Below, in pieces: positions 48,964 to 57,726 of a DNA stretch of 64,000 nt (the stretch's first letter is position 1; each line of letters begins with the position of its first letter). The position numbers and the translations under genes were made by a program. The notes beneath the pieces were generated by a model. The model saw only the letters and a list, made by a program, of their open reading frames with translations, made no database searches and was not told the origin of the DNA. Source of the DNA: Segatella copri (lineage in GTDB: Bacteria > Bacteroidota > Bacteroidia > Bacteroidales > Bacteroidaceae). The stretch lies in assembly GCF_009494395.1 (NCBI RefSeq), contig NZ_VZCB01000075.1, positions 1 through 64,000 on the forward strand. Direction: 5' to 3'.

Positions 48964-49057
48964 GGTTTATCCTGCTTTCCCAGTCCTTCTTTGCAGGAAT
49001 ATGATGCAAGATAATGAAAAAACTGGCGTTTTATTTGTGTATGTAAGAAAATCGGGG

Positions 49058-49065
49058 TATTTTTG
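49058..49065 (+). promoter_or_regulatory. -7 promoter element of the glycosyltransferase gene
   Basis: TATTTTTG followed by CA, 47 bases upstream of the ATG at 49113. The sequence from about 48964 to here has no gene I can support. Confidence 0.6.
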
Positions 49066-49112
49066 CAAAAGAGTAAAGTATCTCTGTGCTAACGAAGAAA
49101 ACAAGAGAAGTG

Positions 49113-50042
49113 ATGAAGATATTAATAGTTATTCCTTGTTATAACGAGGAAGCCGTGTTGCCTAAGACCTTAGAGGTGCTCGGCAATCTTATACAGACAA
49201 TAAAAGTAAAGACAGACGCCGACACGGAGTTGCTCCTTGTCGACGACGGTAGCCGTGACCGTACCTGGCAGATGATTTCGGATGCTGCCAAGCAACAACA
49301 TTATGTACACGGCATCAAGTTATCCCATAATCGTGGACACCAGAATGCCCTTTGGGCTGGTATGGAGGCTGCGATAGATCATTGTGATGCAATGGTTAGT
49401 ATTGATGCCGACCTGCAGGACGACGAGAATGTGATAGTGGATATGGTGCGTCAGGTACAGGAAGGAAAGGATATTATCTATGGTGTAAGAAAGGAACGTA
49501 AGACCGATACGTTCTTCAAGCGATTCACAGCTCTTGCCTTCTATAAACTGATGCAGAGTGTGGACAAGGATACGGTGCAGAATCATGCTGACTTCCGAAT
49601 GATGACCAACCGTACCCTCAAGGCATTGATGCAATATCCTGAGCGCAACCTCTTCCTCAGGGCCATCGTCCGACAGTTGGGTTTCCGTGAGGGATTCGTC
49701 TATTACAACCGCAAGGCACGCGAGGCAGGCGAGAGCAAGTATCCGCTTACCAAGATGCTGAGTTTCAGTATCGATGGCATCACTTCGTTCTCCGTGGCAC
49801 CATTGAAGTTTATCACTTTCCTGGGTCTGGCGATGACTCTGGTGGCAATCATCATGATTATCTTTGCCTTGGTGGAGCATTTCCAGGGCAAGACCATCCA
49901 GGGCTGGACTTCCATGCTCGTTTCCATGTGGTTTATCGGTGGCATCATCACCACGGGTGTAGGCATCACAGGTGTCTATATCGGCAAGATTTATACCGAG
50001 GTGAAGCGCCGCCCTCGATACTTTATCGAAGAAAGAGTATAA
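49113..50042 (+). CDS. GT2 polyprenyl-phosphate glycosyltransferase (GtrB/ArnC-like)
   Basis: 309 residues. The GT-A domain has VIPCYNEEAVL, LLVDDGSRDRT and SIDADLQDD; two C-terminal transmembrane helices (KFITFLGLAMTLVAIIMIIF and MWFIGGIITTGVGITGVYIG) anchor it to the inner membrane. Such enzymes charge undecaprenyl phosphate with a sugar that a periplasmic GT then transfers. The convergent neighbour at 50145-51851 is just such a periplasmic GT (ArnT/PMT-like), so the pair probably decorates lipid A, O-antigen or protein. Start at 49113 (MKILIVIPCYNEE); the nine upstream residues are not conserved in type. Confidence 0.92.
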   Translation: MKILIVIPCYNEEAVLPKTLEVLGNLIQTIKVKTDADTELLLVDDGSRDRTWQMISDAAKQQHYVHGIKLSHNRGHQNALWAGMEAAIDHCDAMVSIDADLQDDENVIVDMVRQVQEGKDIIYGVRKERKTDTFFKRFTALAFYKLMQSVDKDTVQNHADFRMMTNRTLKALMQYPERNLFLRAIVRQLGFREGFVYYNRKAREAGESKYPLTKMLSFSIDGITSFSVAPLKFITFLGLAMTLVAIIMIIFALVEHFQGKTIQGWTSMLVSMWFIGGIITTGVGITGVYIGKIYTEVKRRPRYFIEERV

Positions 50043-50089
50043 TCTTATAGAAGAAAGAAAATAAGAAGACTATAAATTTGATAGATACA

Positions 50090-50129
50090 AAAATAGCATC
50101 GGGTTGATGAATCCCGATGCTATTTTTTT
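50090..50129. terminator. Bidirectional intrinsic terminator
   Basis: AAAATAGCATCGGG (50090-50103) / CCCGATGCTATTTT (50113-50126), perfect 14-bp stem with long A and T tracts. It separates the convergent GT2 and ArnT-like genes. Confidence 0.9.
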
Positions 50130-50144
50130 GTATCTGATTATTGA

Positions 50145-51851
50145 TTATTTCTTCTGTGCGATGTTGGCACTTGTCTTTACAAACTGATAGAAGCCTACCG
50201 GATGGTGCCATTCTACGAGCCTCCTTACTTCCCAAACCTTCTGGAAGGTATAGTCCTTGCCGAATTTCTCTTTGAAGTCTGGCATGTCTTCCTCCGGAAT
50301 CATCAGCACGCCATCCTGTGGCAGCACCTTGTCAAACTGCTGGATCTTATCGCCCAGATAGAAGTTGAGGCTGAAGAAATGCAGCATATCTACTGACATA
50401 TAAGAGTAGAGCTTGCTGGTATCAAACTTCTTTTCGATAACCGGCGCCAGATGCTTGTCTGCCTTCGTGTTGAGCACGGCAGGCTGCAGGGTGGAGTCGA
50501 GTGTGATGAAAATTGCGATAATCATCACCAATGTATATTTCATCATTTGGCTTGTCTCTTTTTTCTTGAGTGCCTTGAATATATGATAAGCCCCTATTAT
50601 AAGAAACATATAGCATACGTAGAATAGGATACCATGAGTAGATTCCCCTATTGCATGGAGCATGGCGATGTTGTCGGCAGCATGCTTGCCATGGAAAATG
50701 GTATCTGGTATGCCACCTGCTCGTATAACAAGCGTAGCAATCACAAGGATAACTGCCAGCGAGGCAATCACGCCGGCATATACCTTGATGGCTCCCATCT
50801 TCTCCTTCATCATCCAAACGATGTATTCGGCGATGAGATAAGCCATGAACGGATAGCATGGCAGCAGATAGACGCTGCGCTTGCTCTTTGGGATGCAGTA
50901 GAAGAAAAGCACCAGGAGGAAGGCGAGCCAGGTGAACACCTGCAGCGGAGTAGCCTTCTTCGCATTCTCCAGGAACCGGGTCTTTGAGAACTTCTTCCAT
51001 GGCAGGATGAAGAGTGAGAACAGTAATAATAAGGTATAAGGCAACCAGCCCGTAATGAGAGTGAGCAGGTTATACCATGCCGGGTTCTCATGCGATTCGT
51101 ATGCCATCTTGCCCATGAAACGGTCGATGTTCTCTTCCTTCACCAGACGCAGGAACTCGTCGCCGCCTTGCAGATAGGCTGCATAGTACCAGCAGAATGG
51201 GATAATGAGCGAGAGGAGGGCGGTTAGCGCCATGCGCCATACGATGCCCCAGAAGTTCTCCCGTTGGGTAAGCATGAATACACCCATCACGAAGCATGGC
51301 AGGATGATGCCCACAGGACCCTTGGTCAGCGTGGCACCGCTCATGCAGAGGATGGCAAGCCAAGGTAGCTGGTGCTTTCCTTTCTCCCACCAGCGATAGA
51401 GCAGATACATGGCTCCCACCATGAAGGCGGTGTTCACCATATCCACACGACAGTTGATTCCTGCACGGTGCACTTCAAAAGCGGTAAGTGTGAGGATGGC
51501 TGCGATGAGGCTGATCTGGGTATTCTTGCGCTTGGTATAGAACACGAAGCCGCCGATGGTCATCAATACCAGCGATACTGCGGATGGCAGACGGGAGGTG
51601 AACTCGTTTACGTGGCCGATGAAAAGGCTGAAGAAAGCGATGCACCAGTGGAAGAAAGGTGGCTTGTAAGGGATGTCGCCTCCATTGTTGATAGGCAATA
51701 TCCAGTTGCCATGTTCCAGCATGGTGTAGGCAACTACTGCCTCGCGAGGTTCTCCCTTGGTATTGAAATCAGAGAGTCCGAGGAATGGAATCAGCATCAC
51801 GATGGCTAGAATAGTGATAAGCCACAGGGCTTTGTTGTACTTGATGTTCAT
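50145..51851 (-). CDS. ArnT/PMT-like integral membrane glycosyltransferase
   Basis: 568 residues, about 11-13 transmembrane helices and a soluble C-terminal part of about 150 residues. The first periplasmic loop has FNTKGEPREAVVAYTML, the GEPRE form of the DEPRE motif that binds the lipid-linked donor in GT39/GT83 enzymes, followed by PYKPPFFHW. These enzymes move a sugar from undecaprenyl phosphate onto lipid A (4-amino-arabinose in ArnT) or onto proteins. Convergent with the GtrB/ArnC-like enzyme that could make its donor. The sugar is unknown: no arn biosynthetic genes are in the window. Confidence 0.9.
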   Translation of the reverse strand: MNIKYNKALWLITILAIVMLIPFLGLSDFNTKGEPREAVVAYTMLEHGNWILPINNGGDIPYKPPFFHWCIAFFSLFIGHVNEFTSRLPSAVSLVLMTIGGFVFYTKRKNTQISLIAAILTLTAFEVHRAGINCRVDMVNTAFMVGAMYLLYRWWEKGKHQLPWLAILCMSGATLTKGPVGIILPCFVMGVFMLTQRENFWGIVWRMALTALLSLIIPFCWYYAAYLQGGDEFLRLVKEENIDRFMGKMAYESHENPAWYNLLTLITGWLPYTLLLLFSLFILPWKKFSKTRFLENAKKATPLQVFTWLAFLLVLFFYCIPKSKRSVYLLPCYPFMAYLIAEYIVWMMKEKMGAIKVYAGVIASLAVILVIATLVIRAGGIPDTIFHGKHAADNIAMLHAIGESTHGILFYVCYMFLIIGAYHIFKALKKKETSQMMKYTLVMIIAIFITLDSTLQPAVLNTKADKHLAPVIEKKFDTSKLYSYMSVDMLHFFSLNFYLGDKIQQFDKVLPQDGVLMIPEEDMPDFKEKFGKDYTFQKVWEVRRLVEWHHPVGFYQFVKTSANIAQKK

Positions 51852-51885
51852 GTCTTATCGAAGTCTTATAATGTTATTTTGTCTG

Positions 51886-51893
51886 CAAAGTTA
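51886..51893 (-). promoter_or_regulatory. -7 promoter element of the ArnT-like gene
   Basis: Plus-strand CAAAGTTA, which is TAACTTTG on the coding strand, 35 bases before the ATG. Confidence 0.7.
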
Positions 51894-51959
51894 CATATAA
51901 TTATTTGTTTATAGACAGAATAAGGTGGGAAATTTTGCTTTTATTGGGATATAATTATT

Positions 51960-51967
51960 AACTTTGC
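51960..51967 (+). promoter_or_regulatory. -7 promoter element of the sulfatase-like pseudogene
   Basis: TAACTTTG followed by CA, 25 bases upstream of the ATG at 51993. The promoter looks intact although the gene is not. Confidence 0.7.
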
Positions 51968-51992
51968 ACCCGATTTCTAAAGTAGAATAAAG

Positions 51993-53392
51993 ATGAAACG
52001 ATATTTTAAGGCTTTGGGTTATCTCCTTTCGGTGCATGTATTGGCATTGCTGGTGATGACTCTGTTCAGATTGGTGGAATTCATCGCCCTGCATGGCATG
52101 ATAGTGGATGCAGGGGCGAGTAGGGTGATGGCGTTTGTCAAGGGTGTATGGTTTGACAATGTCATCGCTTGTTATATTTCGGTATTGCCTGTGGCTGTGC
52201 TCTTGATAGCAGCGAGTCTGGGATGGTGTCATCGCCGTTTGCTGCGTGGCATCAACATCTGGTATGCGGCATGGTTTGCCATCGCCTTCATGCCTTCTGC
52301 AGCCAATACCCCTTATTTCCAGTATTTCTTCAAGAACATCAATTCCAGCATCTTCGGATGGTTCGGCTATGTTGCTACCACATCGGGCATGCTCTTGCAG
52401 GAATCTTCCTATTGGCTCTATATCGCCCTCTATTTTGTGTTCACGGGGGCGTTTATCTATGCGCTTGTCCGTCTGCGCCGCTACTTCGAGGGGCTTTTCC
52501 TGTTGCCAAAGGACAATATGCACCTAGTGCTGGTGGCAAGTCGTTTCCTTATTTCTGCGGTGATGATAGGCGCCTGCCTCTTCGGCATCCGTGGCAGAAT
52601 GGGCTATAACCCTATCAAGGTGAGCCAGGCTTATTATTGCGAGGATTCCTTCCTCAACCAGCTTGGCATCAATCCTGCCTTCAATCTCCTTACTTCGGCG
52701 CTCGACGATATGCGCAAGGAGAACAAGGAACTGCATCTCATGCCGTACGCTGGGGCTATCACGAATACCCGCCAGTGGCTCGGTATTACGGGAAAGGTGG
52801 ATAGCACGAATATTCTGAAGCGTGAGGTGGTGAATGATTCTCTGTTGATGAAGAAGAATCATCCTAACGTGGTGGTGATATTGATGGAGTCTATGTCGGC
52901 AAACCTGCTGGGTACTTTCGGCAATCAGCAGCCGCTCACCCCAACGCTCGATTCGCTCTATCATCATTCCCTGGCGTTCACCCATTTCTATAGTGCCGGC
53001 ATCCATACCAACCATGGCATGACGGCTACGCTCTACAGTTTCCCTGCCCTCATGTTCCGCAGCAGCAGTATGCGGGCTTGGGCATGCAGGTGGATGTGAT
53101 GCCTACGCTTTTCGGCTTGATGAATCTGAATTATGAGTACGAGGGCTTCGGCGTGGATCTGCTGAAGCAGCAGCGCCCGATGGTATTCTATTCGGCAGAT
53201 AACCAGATTGTGGCAAGAGATCATCAGCGTTGCTTCGTCTATAATCCGTCGATGAACCGCAGTTTCTGCTATGATGTGTTGCCGAATGGCAATCTGAAGG
53301 AAACGAAGCAGGAATCAAAGTTCCAGGATTTGAAGAACTATGTCTTCTCGAATATCCAGGCAGCAGAGTATATTGAGCGACATCAGAAATAA
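51993..53392 (+). pseudogene. LTA-synthase/phosphoethanolamine-transferase-like gene with internal deletion
   Basis: The first frame (51993-53099) encodes five transmembrane helices and the start of an alkaline-phosphatase-superfamily domain (NVVVILMESMSANLLGTFG, HTNHGMTATLYSFPALMF). It then runs into nonsense (SSSMRAWACRWM). The proper C-terminus (QQYAGLGMQVDVMPTLFGLM to the stop at 53392) continues in another frame. The junction is near 53058. The central part of the catalytic domain, perhaps 150-200 residues including the later metal ligands, is missing, so both the deletion and the frame change abolish function. The original role was probably transfer of phosphoglycerol or phosphoethanolamine to a surface glycan. 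Confidence 0.8.
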
Positions 53393-53409
53393 AAAAACGA
53401 GATTATCAG

Positions 53410-53461
53410 AAACAGTAATCCTCCACCACGCTTTGGTTGCGTGATGGGGGATTGACTGTTT
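53410..53461 (+). terminator. Imperfect hairpin, probable terminator
   Basis: AAACAGT (53410-53416) / ACTGTTT (53455-53461) at the base, then further imperfect pairing up to CACGC / GCGTG near the loop. Located just after the sulfatase-like pseudogene. Confidence 0.55.
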
Positions 53462-53497
53462 ATATAGTTTTTCTATTCTTCAGGGACTTGAAGTTTT

Positions 53498-53562
53498 ATT
53501 CTCTGCAAAGTTACAAAATTATACCCAAAGGTATTATACCCTAGGGTATAATTTATGAAACT
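53498..53562. repeat. ATPase-module upstream repeat, copy 2
   Basis: Second copy of the 65-base segment at 48256. Palindrome AATTATACCC (53517-53526) / GGGTATAATT (53544-53553) with TATACCCTAGGGTATA at its right side. A minus-strand -7 box (CAAAGTTA, 53506-53513) is present, but no gene remains on that strand. Confidence 0.8.
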
Positions 53563-53659
53563 ATATTTTTATCAGACGAAGAATCGCTGTTTCTGCAAAA
53601 AAAAGATGGTTTTAAACAACTTTGTTTAAAACAACCTTGTTTAATTTGTTTTTTTTGGC

Positions 53660-53667
53660 TATCTTTG
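53660..53667 (+). promoter_or_regulatory. -7 promoter element of the intact ATPase
   Basis: TATCTTTG followed by CA, 106 bases upstream of the ATG at 53773. In the decayed copy the same box is only 40 bases from the ATG because the 66-bp insertion is absent. Confidence 0.7.
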
Positions 53668-53747
53668 CAGAAGAAAAGCTGCACTCGGCAATTTGAAAGC
53701 AAGCTTTCATTGCGCTCGTTTGCAATTTCTTTGCAGAAGAAAAGCTG
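53663..53747 (+). repeat. 66-bp leader insertion flanked by a direct repeat
   Basis: CTTTGCAGAAGAAAAGCTG occurs at 53663-53681 and again at 53729-53747, period 66. Between the copies is a palindromic segment around GAAAGCAAGCTTTC. The homologous leader at 48.57 kb has a single copy and no palindrome. Confidence 0.85.
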
Positions 53748-53772
53748 TATAGTATAAAATAAGGTAGTAATT

Positions 53773-54927
53773 ATGAGAAAAAGTAAAGAAGCTCCGTTTG
53801 TGTTCGGTGTTCGTGTGGAGGGAGATTCCTTTACCGACCGTAGAGAGGAAACAGAACGCCTGAAGGCGAACTTTACGTATGGAGTGAATACGATATTGAT
53901 TTCGCCTCGTCGTATGGGTAAGACTTCATTGGTGGATAAGGTGTGTTCGCTTGTAGAGTGCGAAGACATCAGGATAGCTCGTATAGATGCCTTTGGCTGT
54001 CGCTCTGAGAATGATTTTATCAATGCTTTTGCCACAGCTGTGGTTCGGGCTACTTCTTCAAAATGGGAAGAATGGATGGAGAATGCCAAGGTGTTCTTGA
54101 GCTGTTTCGTTCCGAAAATCAGTATAGGACAAGATCCTTTGACTGATTTCTCTTTGACTTTGGAGTATAATGCAGGTAACAATACAACAGAAGAGGTTTT
54201 GAGGCTTCCGGAAATGATAGCTCGGTCTAAAGGTTGTCATATCGTAGTCTGCATCGATGAATTTCAGCAGATAGGCGATTTCCCTGATTCATTGACCTTC
54301 CAGAAGAAGCTCCGTAGCGTATGGCAATTACAGAGCCATGTATCTTACTGCCTTTATGGAAGCAAGAAGCACATGATGGAACAGATGTTCCAGAATGCCA
54401 GTTACCCATTCTATCGCTTTGGAGATTTCTTCTATCTGAACAAGATAAGCGAGAAAGACTGGGTGGAGTATATCTGTCAGCGTTTCGAATCTACCGGCAA
54501 GCATATCTCGGAAGAACTGGCTCGAGAAATCTGTCAGGTAACAGATAGGTATTCTTCTTATGTACAGCAGTTGGCATGGTTTGTATGGTTGCGTGTACAG
54601 GATGATTCTGCAGCTACAGAAGAGGACTTGAAATATGGAATAGACAGGTTGCTGGATGCCTGTGAGCCTTTGTTTATTCAGCAGACCGAAGACCTTTCTG
54701 CCTATCAGATGAATTTCCTGCATGCCATTATCAATGGAGTACATACTGGTTTCACCCAGACGGCAATATTGGAAACTTATCGCCTGGGTACTGCCGCCAA
54801 TGTAACCCGCCTTAAGAAATCCTTGATGGTAAAAGATCTGATTACGATTCCTGTTCCTAAGCATCTGGAAATGAGTGACCCCATCTTGGCGTTGTGGCTC
54901 AAGAGAAGAGTGTGGAAGGAATCATAA
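53773..54927 (+). CDS. AAA family ATPase (PF01637-like) with C-terminal winged helix
   Basis: 384 residues. FVFGVRVEGDSFTDR leads to Walker A SPRRMGKTS (44-52) and Walker B HIVVCIDEFQQIG (156-168, Asp162/Glu163). A lid region (RFGDFFYLNKISEKDWVEYI) and a C-terminal winged helix (TGFTQTAILETYRLGTAANVTRLKKSL) complete the archaeal-ATPase-type layout. The family is abundant and dispersed in Prevotella and Bacteroides genomes, and its function is not established. Here an intact copy lies 5 kb from a decayed one, with the same upstream sequence, so it behaves like a duplicating module. No partner toxin or nuclease gene is adjacent. Confidence 0.88.
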   Translation: MRKSKEAPFVFGVRVEGDSFTDRREETERLKANFTYGVNTILISPRRMGKTSLVDKVCSLVECEDIRIARIDAFGCRSENDFINAFATAVVRATSSKWEEWMENAKVFLSCFVPKISIGQDPLTDFSLTLEYNAGNNTTEEVLRLPEMIARSKGCHIVVCIDEFQQIGDFPDSLTFQKKLRSVWQLQSHVSYCLYGSKKHMMEQMFQNASYPFYRFGDFFYLNKISEKDWVEYICQRFESTGKHISEELAREICQVTDRYSSYVQQLAWFVWLRVQDDSAATEEDLKYGIDRLLDACEPLFIQQTEDLSAYQMNFLHAIINGVHTGFTQTAILETYRLGTAANVTRLKKSLMVKDLITIPVPKHLEMSDPILALWLKRRVWKES

Positions 54928-54976
54928 ATGTACCCAAGTATCTTGGACAATGATAATATAAAAGTATAGAAAACAA

Positions 54977-55744
54977 ATGAAGATAAAGATAAATCCAAAA
55001 TATGAAGAGATGAGAAGTTTCATCGAGCGCATCCCGGATGTGTTCGAGCAGGAGGGACGTTGCATCTTTCAGGGACGGAATGTAATCAAGGCTTTTATTG
55101 TGAAGTTTGATGGAAAAGACAAGGAAGTGGTGGTGAAAAGATACAAGCGCCCTAACTTCGTTCAGAAGATAGGATATAGTTTCTTCCGCTCTACCAAGGC
55201 TTGCCGGGCTTATGAGAATGCTGTCAAACTGCAGGAGGATGGATTTGCTACCCCTGAAGGCTTTGGATATGTTGAGACAAGAGTGAATGGACTTATCGAC
55301 TATTGCTATTTTATCTCTGATGTAGATAACAGTTTGCCTATTACGGGGCAGTTGAACGATCCGAAGGAATTCAACAAGGTTATGGCTGGTGATTTTGCCC
55401 GCTTTGTGAATCGCCTGCATCAGAAAGGTATCATCGATATCGACCTGAACAGTGGTAATGTACTGTATCAGCCTCAGGCTGATGGCCATTATACCTTCTC
55501 TCTTATCGACATCAACCGCATGAAGTTTTACACTGGTTATCCACCGATGAAGGAATGTGTGGAAAACTTGACGAGATTCACCGGCAGAATGGATGTCTTT
55601 GAGCTTGTAGCCCGTGAATATGTCAAGGCAAGAGGAATGGAAGAGTCTCAGGTTCAGTACTTTATGAATGGTAAGGCAGAACATGACAGACGATGGATAC
55701 GTCGAAAGAGTTTTACCCATAAGTTTAGAAAACATGAAGGGTAA
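54977..55744 (+). CDS. LPS core / Kdo kinase-like protein (WaaP/InaA superfamily)
   Basis: 255 residues with a protein-kinase-like fold. EVVVKRYKRPN supplies the ATP-binding Lys, and KGIIDIDLNSGNVLY is the catalytic loop (Asp and Asn kept; the usual His of HxD is replaced by Ile), followed by LIDINRMKFY for the DFG-type metal-binding Asp. In Gram-negative bacteria these kinases phosphorylate Kdo or heptose in the LPS core. It precedes a core-type glycosyltransferase by 40 bases, which supports an LPS core role. Cytoplasmic. Confidence 0.83.
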   Translation: MKIKINPKYEEMRSFIERIPDVFEQEGRCIFQGRNVIKAFIVKFDGKDKEVVVKRYKRPNFVQKIGYSFFRSTKACRAYENAVKLQEDGFATPEGFGYVETRVNGLIDYCYFISDVDNSLPITGQLNDPKEFNKVMAGDFARFVNRLHQKGIIDIDLNSGNVLYQPQADGHYTFSLIDINRMKFYTGYPPMKECVENLTRFTGRMDVFELVAREYVKARGMEESQVQYFMNGKAEHDRRWIRRKSFTHKFRKHEG

Positions 55745-55784
55745 GTTATTAACAACTATTTATCGATAAATATTTATAAGGAAT

Positions 55785-56579
55785 ATGAGTAATCAGGAAT
55801 ATATTCATCAGGCAGAGCACAGAATCTCTGTTGTTATCAATACTTATAATGCATCGCAGCATTTGGCTGAAGTTTTGGAAACCGTAAAAGACTTCGATGA
55901 GGTAGTGATCTGCGATATGGAGAGTACGGATAATACATTGGATATTGCCCGTAAATATGGTTGCAAGATCGTTATCTTCCCAAGAGGCAATTATCAGATT
56001 TGTGAACCGGCAAGGCAGACAGCCATAGATGCTGCTTCCTGCAAGTGGGTATTGGTGGTTGATGCCGACGAACTGGTAACCCCTGAACTGAAGCAATATC
56101 TTTATTCCCTGATAGGGAAGGAGGATGCTCCACAGGGTTTGTATGTTCCACGCAAGAGTCGCTTTATGGGAAGATTCATGCATTGTTTCTATCCTGATTA
56201 CCAGTTGCGTTTCTTTATCAGGAAGGATACCGTATGGCCAGCCATCATTCATGCCGATCCTGTTATCAAGGGCAGGATAGAAAAGATACCAGCGGCTCAT
56301 GCTGATATGGCACTTGTTCATCTGGCAGATGACAGTATCGCCAGCAGGATGGGAAAGATCAACCAGTATACAGCGAATGAAATAGAAAAGAAGAAAGACC
56401 GCAATTATGGAATGGCAGCCTTGTTCTATCGTCCGTTTGTGCGTTTCTTCCGTGCTTATATACAGAAGGGTGGATTCCGGGATGGTAAGGAAGGATTTAT
56501 CTGTGCCTGCTATGAAGGAATCTATCAGTTTGTTGCTGTCAGCAAGATTATAGAGGATCGTATGAAAAAACGGAAATAG
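55785..56579 (+). CDS. GT2 glycosyltransferase, WaaE/KdtX-like
   Basis: 264 residues. ISVVINTYNASQHLAEVLET, EVVICDMESTDNT and VLVVDADELVTPEL are the GT-A motifs of the LPS core beta-1,4-glucosyltransferase group (WaaE/KdtX), which adds the first glucose to heptose or Kdo. The C-terminal half ends with amphipathic helices (FYRPFVRFFRAYIQKGGFRDGKEGF). Probably cotranscribed with the upstream kinase. A terminator hairpin starts at its stop codon. Confidence 0.88.
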   Translation: MSNQEYIHQAEHRISVVINTYNASQHLAEVLETVKDFDEVVICDMESTDNTLDIARKYGCKIVIFPRGNYQICEPARQTAIDAASCKWVLVVDADELVTPELKQYLYSLIGKEDAPQGLYVPRKSRFMGRFMHCFYPDYQLRFFIRKDTVWPAIIHADPVIKGRIEKIPAAHADMALVHLADDSIASRMGKINQYTANEIEKKKDRNYGMAALFYRPFVRFFRAYIQKGGFRDGKEGFICACYEGIYQFVAVSKIIEDRMKKRK

Positions 56580-56615
56580 TTCGTGGCAGTTCATTCTGCT
56601 ACGAACTGTTTCTGT
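56578..56615. terminator. Intrinsic terminator
   Basis: AGTTCGTGGCAG (56578-56589) / CTGCTACGAACT (56596-56607), 12-bp stem with one G-T wobble, then GTTTCT. It lies between the convergent GT2 and GT9 genes and includes the end of the GT2 stop codon. Confidence 0.75.
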
Positions 56616-56642
56616 AGAATTTGGTAGAGTTATCTATACCTT

Positions 56643-57689
56643 TTATAATATGTGGCATCTTTTGATGAAGTCAGACCAGCGATTCCAAACCTCTTCTTTT
56701 GTGATGAGAGCATATTTTGCCAATCTGTCAAGTGCTTCAGTATTGGAGTCCTGGTTTGGTATGTCTGTATAGGCGATACCATCAGCTGGAACATCGTTTT
56801 GTGGCAGCCAGGTCTTCTTGTTGGTTGTAGGAGCAACGATGACGAATGATGGTTTTCCGCAGGCGTGCACAATGTGTCTTCCGCCGCCTTCATTTCCAAA
56901 GTACAAGGTGATGCGGTTGGAAAGTGCCACAAGCTCTCGCTGGCTCTTTGCTGCAATATCAATATGTACCTGCTGAGGCTTCCCCATTTTCTCATAAATG
57001 CGGTAAGCGTTTTCCTTTTCCTTGCCTGGGGCGTAATTGAAGATGATCTGTACCTGAGGATAGGCTTTGATGAATTGCTGGATAGTCCACGCCATTCGGT
57101 CTTCATTCCATGTCTTGTAATCTAACTTGGCTGTAACACCTGCCAGGAGAATGGGTTTGGCAAGGTCGATGCCTTGTGACTGAAGATACTGGTCGTAAGC
57201 TTTTTGTTCTTCTTCTGTAATATAAAGAGAGAAATGCTCATCTCGTATCAGTTTACCTTCTTTCTCCAAAGGTTTGAGCATAGACAGATTGAATTCTATC
57301 ATACTTCTGCCGGCACAACTGCGTTCTATCAGATGGTTGAATGCCAGCTTACAATAGCCTTTGTTCAATCCTATGCGGTATGGAGTGGAAGGAGAGAAAA
57401 GGGCGAAAAGCATCGTGTTCATGGTACTTCTCATGTCGATGATGACATCGTAATGGGTGGAATGTACCACATGCCATACTTTCCTGATGTATTTAAAGCT
57501 ATGTCGCTCTTCGTCTGTAAATGGGATTAATCTGTTGATAGAGGGATGACCTTCAAACAATGGACAGATTTTGTCATTCAGTACAAAGTCTATACTGCAA
57601 TCCGGGAAACTCTTTTTTAAGGAGTTGAGTACCACGGTGGTGAGTATGGCATCGCCCATCTGCCTGAATCTAACTACTAGTATCTTCAT
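56643..57689 (-). CDS. GT9 heptosyltransferase-like enzyme
   Basis: 348 residues in the GT-B fold of LPS heptosyltransferases (WaaC/WaaF/WaaQ). The start MKILVVRFRQMGDAILTTVVLN holds the acceptor-side GDxxLT motif; ILLAGVTAKLDYKTWN and YFGNEGGGRHIVHACGKPSFVIVAPT are the donor-binding C-terminal half. It would add heptose or a related sugar from an ADP-sugar to the core oligosaccharide. It has its own promoter and is followed by a shared terminator, facing the kinase/WaaE-like pair. Confidence 0.88.
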   Translation of the reverse strand: MKILVVRFRQMGDAILTTVVLNSLKKSFPDCSIDFVLNDKICPLFEGHPSINRLIPFTDEERHSFKYIRKVWHVVHSTHYDVIIDMRSTMNTMLFALFSPSTPYRIGLNKGYCKLAFNHLIERSCAGRSMIEFNLSMLKPLEKEGKLIRDEHFSLYITEEEQKAYDQYLQSQGIDLAKPILLAGVTAKLDYKTWNEDRMAWTIQQFIKAYPQVQIIFNYAPGKEKENAYRIYEKMGKPQQVHIDIAAKSQRELVALSNRITLYFGNEGGGRHIVHACGKPSFVIVAPTTNKKTWLPQNDVPADGIAYTDIPNQDSNTEALDRLAKYALITKEEVWNRWSDFIKRCHIL

Positions 57690-57712
57690 TTTATCTTATA
57701 TAAATTTTGGTG

Positions 57713-57720
57713 CAAAAGTA
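57713..57720 (-). promoter_or_regulatory. -7 promoter element of the GT9 gene
   Basis: Plus-strand CAAAAGTA, which is TACTTTTG on the coding strand, 24 bases before the ATG. Confidence 0.65.
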
Positions 57721-57726
57721 AGTAAA

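Noticed and set aside
48896..49144. 82-codon open frame between the decayed ATPase and the GT2 gene
   Set aside because: Its first part is out-of-frame ATPase remnant and its end overlaps the GT2 start; the rest resembles nothing.
50145..51851. 4-amino-arabinose modification pathway (arn) for polymyxin resistance
   Set aside because: The ArnT-like and ArnC-like proteins are suggestive, but no arnA, arnB or arnD is in the window and the GEPRE motif is common to many GT39/GT83 enzymes.
53510..53770. Possible CRISPR array or phage attachment site in the repeat-rich leader
   Set aside because: Only two copies of a 19-base repeat, one spacing, no cas genes and no integrase; a leader insertion explains it.
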